From Cristatella mucedo (lineage: Eukaryota; Bryozoa; Phylactolaemata; Cristatellidae): a DNA stretch of 64,000 nt. Both the position numbers and the translations under genes were made by a program. Location: assembly GCA_009760855.2 (NCBI GenBank), contig WPIO01000201.1:62001-126000 (forward strand), written 5' to 3'. Positions within the stretch are counted from its first letter, which is position 1. Each line of letters starts with the position of its first letter. Shown here piece by piece: positions 45,833-56,160 of this stretch. The notes under the pieces are model-generated. The model searched no databases and was not told where the DNA came from. It saw only the letters and a program-made list of their open reading frames with translations.

Positions 45833-46089
45833 TAGTCACTATTTAGTTAGACACCAGGAAATATCGTCATACACGGTTTATAATGACAAAACTACTCGTG
45901 CTCATGACCAAATGTTCATACTGCACCCGTTTATTCCTTCAAGAAAGAGCCACGGAAAGGAATAGCCAACATTCGTATCGTATCGAATCGTACTCTGGCC
46001 CCACGTTTTGGTTGACCCCGGGAAAGGTCCGTTCGTCTTGACCATGCGTCGCTCTAAGACAGACCGGGCTATCTAATGTGCCACCGTAT

Positions 46090-48620
46090 CTGGCACACCG
46101 TAAGCCCACTTTATCTGGCACACCTGAGTCGCCGCCGCCGAGGAGCCCCAGCTAACGGAGACGAACGGTTTGCTGTGTAGTCGGGTGTAATTTCAGGCAC
46201 ACATTATCGCCGGTCAGGCTGAGAAGTGATCGACGGCTGCGAGCGACCGACGGCCTGCAGGGCGGCTCAGCCTCTCCGAGGACAATTACATGGCCGAGAT
46301 GCTGTGCTGCTAATTATACTTTAAGTGCTTCCAGGCACGTCGAAACACGACTCCTCTGTGGATAAGGGAGCTAGTCGCTAAACGGCCTAGCCTCTCCTGG
46401 CAAAACTGCCGGCGACCCGACCGGCGGCTTGCTTAGAATAGAGTACCCCAAAGCTCAGGCAGCCCGGCTGTGTGAACTGACGTTTGCGCCAATGCAGCGG
46501 CTGAAAGGTTAGCGGGACTGATCCCCAGGTCTGCGTGATCGAGGAGCATTCACGCGCTCGGCTTCATTGAGCACTGCCAGCAAGCCAAAGTTCCACCGGA
46601 CGCGTCCGCATGAACTGTCCACCGCTCGACAGAGGCGGTCGCTTCATGGTTCTCTGCAGCAGAGACGCCGCTCGCGCCGATCGACGACAAGTGGGCGTCG
46701 CGGCCGCCGCGGAAGGCGCGGGTGGTTGCTGCCGTGCGGCTCCGAGAACCCGTGCCTGCAGCTTTTGAAGAATGCGTCTAGATCCGCATTACAGTCGCTT
46801 GGCGTCCCGCAGCGAGCCGCAGCAGCAGCCAGGCGCCCTTAACCACCCGCGAGGCCAGAAAACGCTTCCGGCGGCGTATAAGCGAGGGAATCCGGGCATC
46901 CGAAAGGAAAGACAGCGGAGTGTGTGCACCTCGAGAGCGAGGCGGCACGCGAGACGATCGTCGGCTCGCTCGCTGCGGGCGACGCGGGTGTTTGTAGGTG
47001 CCAGATGACGGGCAAGCGACAGCGTGCCGCGTCTCTCTCTCTCTCCATCGCCTTTCTCCTTCTAGGCTCTTCTAACGGGCCAGCCTCTCGGAGGTGGTTT
47101 ATATGACGTCGCCCGTCACATGCGTCACATGCTTACTGTCGGCGGTTGCCGGCAGCGACACGGCTTCTACCGGCGGTCCGACTGGCCCGCTCCGCATATG
47201 CAGGTTGCCCTGCGATCGGAAGGAGCAGCCAATGCCGCTGCGAAGAGCTTTTGCGCTGGCATCGCCCCTTATGCGACCTCGCGGGCGGCATGCGGCTCGA
47301 CCTAATTTCGGCGACGCAGTCGTGCTGCGAGCGCGACCGATTACTGGTACTCTGTGCTCAGCTGCCTGCCACTCGCCTTCTGGAGCCGCTACTTAGCGGG
47401 CCTACTTTTGATGGATCAGCCGAGCGTCTGCCCGAGGAACACGTCTCCAGACGCTCGGCCGGATGTTGTCGTGGCTCCACTTAGCCATACACTGACCCCT
47501 GCCGTTCCGGCTTTTGTCCAACGGCGTTGGGGCGGCGCAGCCGGCGTGTCATTGGTGGCAGCCAGCTTCGGTTTAACTCGGTGTGGAGACTAAATCCAGA
47601 CCCGCCCCTTCCAGCCTCGCCAGTGCCCGAAGCTTCTAGAGCCCCAGCTGAGCCGACGCCGGTGATTTGCTGACGCCGTGGATCAGATCAAGCTAAGGCT
47701 CTCTCTGACTGGTCGTCGAGAGCGGTACACGCACTAAATAAAGCGGGCGACGCGTCTATGACGCCATTCTGTCGGCTACGCTGAGTCCACGCTCGCCGAC
47801 CGTCGTGCTGTGAGCGTCAACGGCATCACTCACTGGGAAGGAGCCGGGTGTCGTGGCTACGGCGTCGATAATGTGAGTGCGTGATTATCCGGTGGCGATC
47901 GACACTCTTTCGAAGATAAACTGGAGTGACTCCTCAGAGCTCAAGGACCGCCGCGCGCGACTACTGCTTGGCGGCACTTGATGGACGACGGCATTGTCAA
48001 GTGAGCTTCTGGCTTTTGGCGGCACTGCGAGCATTCTCGGTGGGCTCGCGCAGCGTGGCGCTGTGCTTTTCGGTTTTCGAAGTGAGCGGATGAGCTTCAG
48101 AGAGGTGCCGCCCCCAATGCCTGCCGGCGATCGACGTACGCACAGCTCTGGCTTTGTTTCGTTAGAATGCAGCACGGCGCCGGTACGACTGTCGCGTTCA
48201 AACGTCGTTGGTTGTGGCAGTTTTGTGAAAATCCATTCGAGGGGCTTACCTGGCTGCGCAGTAAGCGAGGCCTCGACTCGACGATGCCATTGTCCGCTGC
48301 TGACCGCCGGCCAGCCATTTAACGCCGTCTGGGAGTGACGGCGGCGAGATTTATGAAAATCGCACGAAAGAACCTGGCCGTTACTGTCCCATACGATGAG
48401 CTTAACGTTGCAGCCCGAATGCACCGGCCTCCATTTTGATAATAAGGCATTACTAACGGCTTCATAGTCATAGTACAGCAAATGAAAGTAGCGGCACCGA
48501 GGTGGACGGACCGGTGGCCATTTTAAAAAATCTGCGCGCACCACATACTGTGCTCGTCGATTGTGATGCATGTGGCTCAGCCGCGAAATGTACCGAGGCT
48601 AGAAGCAATGAGTTCTGCTA
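46090..48620. other. CpG-rich block, function unknown
   Basis: GC and CpG are visibly much higher than in the flanks. There are CAG|GTAAGC (minus, around 48247) and other donor-like sites, an AATAAA at 47738-47743 (+), and long open frames on both strands: 47885-48571 (-, 228 codons) and 47994-48338 (+). I recognise no protein family in any frame. GCCGCCGCGGAAGGCGCGGG-like sequence near 46705 and short CT (47033-47045) are present. It could be a CpG island with a first exon, or the undecayed part of an LTR element. No paired LTR was found. Confidence 0.5.
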
Positions 48621-48793
48621 GCGCCCATAACGTTGTGGGTCATAGGCACCGTCACACAAATTGGCCAATCCTAAAACTAAAAGAGCACTTCGCGAGATCG
48701 CTGGCCTGTTTCTTTTCTGGTCTCATATTTAACATAGTGTGTTGATCGGCGCATATGAAGGTAGCAGCTCCTTTGGCTCGCCTACCCTTACGA

Positions 48794-48966
48794 CAGTGGC
48801 TCTCAACCCCTATTGGGGTTCGAACAACCCTTTCACAAGGATCGCCTAAGCGCATCGGTGAACACGCATTTCCACATTTCGCACGCAATAATTTTATGGC
48901 TGGGGTTGCCACAACATGATGAACTGTATGAAAGGGTCGCAGCATTAGAAAGATTGAGAACCACCG
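48794..48966. mobile_element. hAT-superfamily MITE (SPIN/Charlie-like), 173 bp
   Basis: Seen: starts CAGTGGCTCTCAACC and ends TTGAGAACCACCG, imperfect ~16-bp terminal inverted repeats of the hAT pattern CAGTGGTTCTCAACC. Flanking 8-bp sequences CCTTACGA (48786-48793) and CCTTGCGT (48967-48974) match at 6 of 8, as expected for an old hAT target-site duplication. Subterminal ACCCTTTCACAAGG and TATGAAAGGGTCGCAGC are also inverted. There is no coding capacity. Known, from memory: the interior (TCGCCTAAG, AATAATTTTATGG, ACAACATGA, GGGTCGCAGCATTAG) closely resembles hAT-Charlie/SPIN-type non-autonomous elements of mammals and other animals, a group known for horizontal transfer. Exact subfamily unverified. 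Confidence 0.88.
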
Positions 48967-49208
48967 CCTTGCGTCTAGGTAAGTCGCCAAAATGTAATGG
49001 CTCAACGGAGGCTATTCAATGAAGCCTAAATTAGCATTCCAAGCCGTGGTAGCAGTCATCTTTAGAGCACCGACGTAATTAATTCAAAGGTCTCTCTTTT
49101 TGTGGTTCCCGCTCCCCACGTGCATATCCAGTAGGTGACCTGCAGGAAAGCGTAGCTTGCAACTGGGTGCGAGACGCCTGGTACTGGCGGGTGGGCCGTC
49201 GTGATATC

Positions 49209-49342
49209 GGGTTTGGTCTAGCGGTTAAGGTGCTCGCCCCTACCAAGGTCTGACTGAGGTCGTGGGCTCGAACCCCGACGCATATGTGAAGCGCCTGAAT
49301 AGAGATTAAGTTCTCTTGGGGCACTATACAAATGAATTATAT
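49209..49342 (+). mobile_element. SINE1 copy 2: best-preserved SINE1
   Basis: Head GGGTTTGGTCTAGCGGTTAA (49209-49228), with A box TGGTCTAGCGG. B box TGGGCTCGAACCCC (49263-49276). The tail GTGAAGCGCCT (49286-49296) and AGAGATTAAGTTCTCT (49301-49316) then GGGGCACTATACAAATGAAT is almost the LINE A end. A polymerase III-type SINE, non-coding. A minus-strand 81-codon frame across it (49324-49079) is fortuitous. Confidence 0.92.
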
Positions 49343-49837
49343 GTTTTTATATATTAATGGTCCCTAGCTTATATCTCACGTCTTTGCCAATGGAAGAGCA
49401 TGTAATCACTAAAGAATAGTTCGAGAATGGAAAGTATGTGCTCCTCCAATGAAGAGGTAGGGATCTAATAAGAAACTGCAGGCTGTGGCTCTCTAACTGG
49501 GCTTGGCTACCAGCTGTGATTATTAAATCCGGTCTGCTAACAGGCGTTGCCCAAGGATGAAATTGCCTGGATACATTCGGGGGGGGGGTATGCTCAGCAT
49601 CGCCGGAATTGCTTACCTAGACGTGCAAGAATGCTGGCCGTGATCTAACGTAACGATTATGAGTTCCCTAACTGACTGTTCTTTTGTCTTGAAGGTATGC
49701 CAAGTCGTGAACTCAAACTGGCAAACAGCTGCACACCTGAACTAATCTTATCACTAAGGGCACATGGCAAGGAGATGTGCTGCAGGAATTGCATTATGAA
49801 TTGAAACATGCACACGTCAATCACTGGACTTGGCTGT
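49343..49837. other. Unassigned stretch
   Basis: A G-run at 49579-49588. Nothing else recognised. Confidence 0.4.
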
Positions 49838-50255
49838 CTGCGTCAGTTTCTATTTTTGGCCTGCTTTAATAACTCACCAAAGGTATGCCTAGCTGTTTGC
49901 CGTCAACATTAACTTAGTCTCCGCCATTCCTGATTACGTCGAGTCGGGTATTGTCTCTCGTGATACTGTAAGGTCGGTAGCTGCTGGAACCTTGTCGGGT
50001 GAGAACCATGCAACATTGAGTACTGGCGAGTCGATAGTCTTCGGTGTACATGGTTCTCACGCTGCAAGAGAAAGCTACTCGCTGATTATGCAGCATCTGC
50101 GAAATTGGCGATTATGAAATTGCCCGATTGATTATGCGAAATGCCCAATTGATTATGCATCCGTGAAATTGTCCGATTATGCAGCATCTTCGAAAAGCTC
50201 TGCAATTGGTGCACCAGCGGGTGCATGCAATCTAGTGACGCTAGGCTCAGTATAT

Positions 50256-50308
50256 GAAACTTTCAGGGATAACACGAGCTATCAACACGTGTTATCATGA
50301 AAAGTTTC
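50256..50308. repeat. 21-bp imperfect inverted repeat
   Basis: GAAACTTTCAGGGATAACACG (50256-50276) pairs with CGTGTTATCATGAAAAGTTTC (50288-50308) with about three mismatches and an 11-base loop. Only partly conserved in the second copy of the repeat. Confidence 0.85.
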
Positions 50309-50494
50309 ACCTGCTGCTCGCCTCTCTCGCACGTGGGCTGCACGAGATTCTCCGAAACTTGAGCTGCCTGGTGTGTACTGCAGTAACCTGCAACATCAAA
50401 GGGGTGCAAGCTTTCTGAATCGTTTTGGAGTACTGGTAGCCTCATCTCGGTTTTCCGGACTTGCGTGCCTTTTCTTCTCGTCCTTCAAAACCCT

Positions 50495-50790
50495 TGCTGC
50501 TGCGTGGTATCCCTTACTGCTACGCCTGGCTGTTGTGTAGTGTCCATTGCTGTCTGGTGATCTCTTTTGTTGTCGCGAGGTCACTATTATTATAGCACGG
50601 TCTCCCTCGCTGTCGTGTGATACTCCTTGCTCCAGCGCGGTCTGCCTGCTGCCGATTACTGTCCCTCGGTGTCGTGTTGTATCCTTTGCTGTCGCATGGT
50701 ATGCTTTGCTGTTGTGTACTTTTCACTTGCTGTTGCGTGGCATTTTCTGGTACTGTGAGGAATTCCTTGCTGCCGCGTGGTATGTTTCGA
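50495..50790. repeat. Degenerate ~20-22 bp minisatellite in repeat R copy 1
   Basis: About a dozen imperfect units of the form CTTGCTGTCGCGTGGTAT, for example at 50491, 50516, 50545, 50607, 50690, 50712, 50734 and 50766. Unit length drifts, so open frames across it are chance. Confidence 0.85.
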
Positions 50791-51820
50791 TATACAGTTG
50801 GTCTAGCTCACAGTCGCTTAATTAAGGCATCTGTTATATCACCACGGCCTTTTACTTTTAGCTGGCTCGACTTGCCTGCCTTGGCATGATTGCCTTAATT
50901 TGCACTCAGGCTTCACTGCCACCGGGGTCGCTGCAGCCTGCGTGCTCAGTCTGGTTTGCATGCATGCACACGATGAGGCATCTGAAATACTGGCTGAGGT
51001 AGGTGAGCCATAAGTGTGAGATAGACGCCAGCTAGGTTAAAATTTACACTGTAGCCTGCTCTTACTTCACGCTCGTAGTGCCAGCCCTATAGCTGCCAAT
51101 CGACGAGCTTCTGGCCTTCATTCATTCATAGTCGCTGCAGCTTGCCTGGCCAGTTTGCTTTGAATGCTTACGAACGATGATGCACCTGCAAAAGCAGAGG
51201 CCTCTGAGCCACAGCAGGGAGACAAAAGCCAGCTGTAGTAAAATTTACCGTTAACCGTAATCGTATTTCAAGCTCGCAGCATCAACAACGTGCTGCCTGC
51301 CAGCCAGTCAACCGTCGGCATCGGGGTGCTCCCGGAGATGCTGCATCTAAATTTCCATCGTAGTGCTTCCTTCCAAATGCTGCTCTATACAGAAACCGGG
51401 ACACCCTCTCGCGTAAGTTAAGTGAGCTAGTTCTTCTCAGTTTTTAAGCCTCGGAACTGGCTGTCCGAATCTAGGAGCTAGGGTAGCGATGGCTCGGAAC
51501 CTGTCTGTGCTAGTCCTGCTCTGGTCTCTACAAATGACCGGCTATCGCCCTCATTGCTTAACAGCACCGGCGGTTTTCACAGACAGTCCTAAGTTGGTGC
51601 CATTCGCTTGGTTCCTGTGCACTTTTACGCCTAACAAAGTTTATACTTGTCGGACAACGAGCTCTTGACCAACTTATGTAACTTAAAGAAGAGTCATCGT
51701 GTCGTCAAAAATCATCAATATATGATACAAAGCACCATCGATTGCCAGTCTTTTGTGGTGAGTTTCCACTTGCACATTACCCCACTCCAGGTTGAAGCTG
51801 CGATGGACCACCTGGCTCCC

Positions 51821-52944
51821 ATGTCAATTTAATATTGATTTGATTTATTCTTTTCAGCCACGTGACCCTTGCCGAATTTCTAAACTTCGGAGAAGACTTT
51901 GTTCCGAAATGTTTTTTACATAAAGCACCAGGGGTGGGTGAGTTTTCCAGGTAAACTGCCATCCTGTGTTCCTTCACTTGTTGTCGCCTGCGGCTATTTC
52001 TGCATACCTAAGTAAACATTTCCAGTTTCTACTTGCTGGAGTATGCGATCCTTGCCAAGTTCTGCGAATAAAAAAATATTTAAAATGCCTCGAAATTCAT
52101 TACGCTTTTGACCTGCGGCACCGAGCGATCTTCTGGTGAGCCACAGTGACTTTCCTACTCGCTGCTGCCCGTGCTGATGTTGCAACCGGCTCAACTTGGG
52201 TGCTCGTTTTCGCCTCTCATTTTTTTTTACTTGTCACATATAATAGTTATTCTGAGTTCTAGCGCTTTATACTGACACAATCAGCCATGAGCCTGATCAT
52301 GTCCCGTCTCACCCGGCGATGTGACCTGTGAGCCAACTCGACATAATTGAAAGATGCAGATCCGGCGAGCCGTGTTTGACTGGCTTTCAACCAAAGAGCC
52401 CAAAAAGATGAATATGCTATTCAAGTTATCGATATTATTTTCAAGATACTTTCTATACCATGGCTTGCTATGTCACACCTATTGTGGAAGTGCTCCACGG
52501 TTATTCTTTTCATATGCATTGACAATAGAATAATCCCAAATACACCTATGTTGATACAAAAGTAAACCAAAAATAGCCCTTTAAGAAGTAAAAAATGGTT
52601 CGGTTAACGTGATAAAATTAGATAAATGAGTTTTATTACAGTGCCTTTACGCAAACATATACATATGTTTATATAAATTTAGTTTGCATACAACATCACA
52701 CCGAGCACTCTGGTAGGTTTAATTAGGTCTTGTGTCTTTCACGTTCGTCACATGTGTATTGAGCCTCTTGCGATTTATCTATAATGCATAACAAGGGAAC
52801 ACGAATGGCTTCTTTTGATCGGCCACCATAAACCACCAAAATTAATCCGCTAACTGAAAACTCATGATTCGTCGATGTAATGTAGGAATCATAATATAAA
52901 TTGAAGCATCTGCAATTTAACCAATGGACTTAGCAGCATGTGAA
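51821..52944. other. AT-rich spacer between the two R copies
   Basis: AT-rich from about 52400 to 52940, no recognised feature. A short near-repeat pair (about 51857-51960 and 52020-52095) shares CCTTGCCGAATTTCT/CCTTGCCAAGTTCTG. Confidence 0.4.
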
Positions 52945-53574
52945 AGTAGTTATTTTTGGCCTGCTTTGGTTAGTCACTTAGGGTACGCTGAACCACATGT
53001 CACCTTCAATAATATAGTTGTTTCTGCTGGTCTTATTTAACTGGAGTATGCTCTTGGTGTCTTCACGACTCTCAAGTCGGCAGCTGCTTGACGGTCCGAC
53101 GGGTGAGAAAGAGGCGTAATTGAACACTGATGAATCAATAGTATTCGCTGTACACGGTTCTCACACAGCAAGAGCAAAGCGGGCTTATGATGCATCTGCG
53201 GCGAACACTCATAATCTCGTAAAGCTACACTAGCAGGTGCATATTACCGGGTGACGCTGGGCTCAGCACACTTAACTTCATGAACAGGAGACTGGGTGCA
53301 AATATTTCAGGAAAGTGGCCTTTTCGATAGCCAGATGCCTTCCTCTTACAAAGGTAGAGGCCATGCTCCCTCATGAAAATACTTAGCCTGACTTGATGGC
53401 CAATAACGACCACACTTACTTATTTGTTGCAGACATGATTCGCTCCGATGCCGTCTGATAGGCTGTTCCAGAGATCGCAAGCTTGTCGACATAGAAAGCC
53501 CAGTAGGAGCAATTTGTGAACAGGAGAGTGTGCTTGCAGGCGAGTCTGCAAAGAGTAGCACACCGTGGCAAGGG

Positions 53575-53960
53575 CAAGGAGTTGCTGCCGAGTGGTCTCC
53601 AGTGCAGCCACATGGTTCCCATTGCTATGGTGCGCTCTCCTTGCTGTCACATGCGCTCCCTTTCTGCCGCCTGCTCCCCTATGTTCCAGCACGCTCCCTT
53701 GGTTGGAGCGTGCTCTCCTCGTGCTCTCCGAGTTCTGCCCTAGCTGGCGCATTCTTTCCTTTGCTGCTTCGTGCACCCCTTAGCTGTTACGTGCTTCTCC
53801 TCTGCCGCTTCTTCCTCTTGCTACAGCATGCAACCTTTTAATTCAACCTGTTCCATCTTGCTGCTAAGTTGTCGTCCTTGCTTTCCAGTGCTCCCCCTGC
53901 TTTAACTTGCTCTCCATTACTATCACGTGCTCCTTCTGCATGTCGCATGCTCCCCTAGCT
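53575..53960. repeat. Degenerate ~20-bp minisatellite in repeat R copy 2
   Basis: Imperfect units of the form CCTTGCTGTCACGTGCTCC, for example at 53638, 53660, 53758, 53780, 53877 and 53919. Same position in R as the minisatellite at 50,495, with a related but shifted consensus. Confidence 0.85.
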
Positions 53961-55452
53961 GCCAAGCTTACCCCATGATGTGGTGGGGTTCCCCTTGTTT
54001 GCACCAGCTCTTTTAATGCTTAATGCCTTTTGCTCCCGCAGACTTGCTTGCTCCGGCTGTTGTTCTGCCAATAATGTGACCCGAGAGCAGCGTCGTCCGT
54101 CTTCCAATGGTTTGCAGCTGCTGCACCGGAACAGCTTTTAGCCCTAGACATGGCCACTGCATGGTGGCCGCAGTCGGGCAGCAGATCTGGGCACTCAGGC
54201 GTACTGCGAGCATGTGGGCTGCTCATCTAGAGTGTCATTATTTACTTTCGTTGCAAGAGCGTTTATTGACAGCACTGACTGAATCGCACGTTCAAAGGGC
54301 TTTCTTTAGTTTGCTAGCCTTGTCGACTAGTTGGCAAGAAACATTGAATCGAGGGTCACGCCGGCAGCATTGCTCAAGCTCTTGTAGTGGCACTAGCAAC
54401 CCATTACTGCAACGACACTGCCGATTGGTAACTTGAGGTGTCGCGGCATGCCATGCTAAACTTGATGTCCGCATGGCTTGTGCGGCGGCTGCACGTTGCA
54501 GCTGGCGTGCCCAAAACCTTACAGTGGGTTTATTTTTTTAGACCAGCCTGCTCCAGCAGCTGCTTGGGTTCAGGTCAGTACATGGCCCAATAAAGTCGGT
54601 TGCCCGATTACACCTTCAGTTGAAGCACTCTTTGCAAAGTCAATCTTTAGAATCTCTTCACTTTGGTACGGATCGAAAGTACTGGAAACACCCTTGGAAC
54701 GGTCAGTGCACTCATGAGCATGAAGGAATAGTGGTCGAAGACCGAATTTGAGCACCTGCTACGCCGCTTGTCATACAAAGCAGACTTCCCTTTTCTTTCA
54801 GAGAGATCCGGTGGAGGGCAGCCGGTAATGCCACTGTTGCAGGCTGTTCCAAGTCTAAGTAGGCATACCTAAGCAGCTATCGCTAGCGGTAAGTCTTATT
54901 CACAGAAGTTTGGCAGAGGATCGACGGCTTGCTCTCAGGTAACGCACTAAGTTTCATAGCTGGTGTAAGGATCCGCGTAATTTGGCATGATCGTGCACAG
55001 AGCACATAGAGTTAGGACAAAGCGAGCGAACTTCACGAACACTCAGCGCCGCAAGTGCGACGTCTCTCTGACGGCCGCCTGCTCTGACTTTGCTGTAAAT
55101 GTGTTAGGCGATCGACAGAGTGGCAAGTCACCGTGCCAGCAAGATTAATGCACCGGTTGCCAACTAAGTTGCTGTTGCTTCTAGCTCCTACTGCTGAGTT
55201 ACTTCATTCAAACCGCTGCTTCATACCAGCATGTCTTTCCTTTAATCCCCCCTGTGACGGCCAGCCTTAGCCCATCCGATTTCCCACAAACCTTCTGGCC
55301 TACCGGCCACCGTAGTCGCATCACCATGCTTGCCACGTAATCTGCTTTGCTTGCTTGCTAACTATGATGCACTTAAATTGACACAGGCAGCTGAGCCACT
55401 AGAGTGAGATGGCCAGCTAGAATACAATTTAATAACTAGGGTACTATTATTT

Positions 55453-55674
55453 CAAGCTTGTAGTTTCATTATTATTCGCAACTGCGAACTAAGGAGCCAA
55501 TTCAGGGCGGCCCTGAAATGTGGGCATTAAGGATCTCACCGTAAGGGTTTGGTCCAAATTCCGCAAGCTTGTAGTTCCATTATTATTCGCAACTGCCAAC
55601 CAAAGAGCAAATTCAGGGCCACCCTGAAATGTGGGCATTAAGGATCTCACCGTAAGGGTTTGGTCCAAATTCCG
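55453..55674. repeat. 111-bp direct tandem duplication
   Basis: Units 55453-55563 and 55564-55674 have identical length and differ at about ten sites. Both begin CAAGCTTGTAGTT and end GGTCCAAATTCCG. Repeat R copy 1 has only one, more diverged, equivalent (about 51272-51385), so the duplication happened in copy 2. Confidence 0.95.
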
Positions 55675-56160
55675 CTGCGTACAAACGCCGGGTCACCCTA
55701 CCACACGAGGTTGGTGAGGTAGAGCTGTTCACTTTTAAGCTTCGCTACCGTTCTTTCTAAGATTTATGCCCTGCTTCAGCGGGTAAGCCGTAGACTGAAT
55801 CTGTCTATGCCTTGCTCTGGTTTTACAGAAAACAGCAGTGTCGTCTCTGATCACATGTTGCGACTCACAGTGCTTTTGTACAGGCAATCTTCACATGCCA
55901 TCCTAAGGGGATTTAGTTTCAGCTTCTTTGATCGCTGCGACCACGTACTGCAGTTTCGATGTGCTCGGCTTTCAGATGTTTACATCTAGCAATGTTTCTA
56001 CTTGTCAGAGGACAATGTGGTTGTTAAGTTAAGTAACAGCAATTAGACTCTGTGTTACAAAATTATCAATGTGTTTACTGCAGCAAAAGCCTAGCGGTTA
56101 TTTTCTAGTGAGTTTCCGCCTGCTTTTAGCCTCAGCGCACCCTGCCACTGCTGAAGGCAG

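Larger units (their letters stand above)
49838..51820 (+). repeat. Unclassified repeat R, copy 1
   Basis: First of two diverged, colinear copies; strand is arbitrary, both copies being in the same orientation. Landmarks shared with the copy at 52,945: TTTTTGGCCTGCTTT (49852); GGTGAGAACC and TGTACATGGTTCTCAC (50045-50060); GGTGCATGCAATCTAGTGACGC then GCTCAG (50220-50250); a ~20-bp minisatellite (50495-50790); a CAAGCTCGCAGC-type block (51273); ACCGGGACACCC then TTTTTAAGCCTCG (51393-51467); and GTGAGTTTCCACTTGC (51759). The piece AGCCA..AGC.AGNTNNAATTTA occurs twice inside it (about 51005-51045 and 51208-51250). No protein motif. Confidence 0.7.
52945..56160 (+). repeat. Unclassified repeat R, copy 2
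   Basis: Same landmarks in the same order as the copy at 49,838: TTTTTGGCCTGCTTTGG (52953); GGGTGAGAAAG and TGTACACGGTTCTCAC (53150-53165); AGCAGGTGCATATTACCGGGTGACGC then GCTCAG (53231-53265); minisatellite (53575-53960); GCTGAGCCACTAGAGTGAGA and CAGCTAGAATACAATTTA (55391-55431); CAAGCTTGTAG (55453); CGCCGGGTCACCC then TTTTAAGCTTCG (55688-55745); GTGAGTTTCCGCC (56109). A ~1.3 kb segment (about 54,000-55,300) has no clear counterpart in copy 1. A minus-strand frame near 53,480 gives ACDLWNSLSDGI, reminiscent of LINE ORF2 ends, so a LINE remnant may be included. Confidence 0.7.

Noticed and set aside
47885-48571. 228-codon minus-strand open frame in the CpG-rich block
   Set aside because: High GC lowers stop frequency and overlapping frames on the other strand are also open; no family recognised, so not called a gene.
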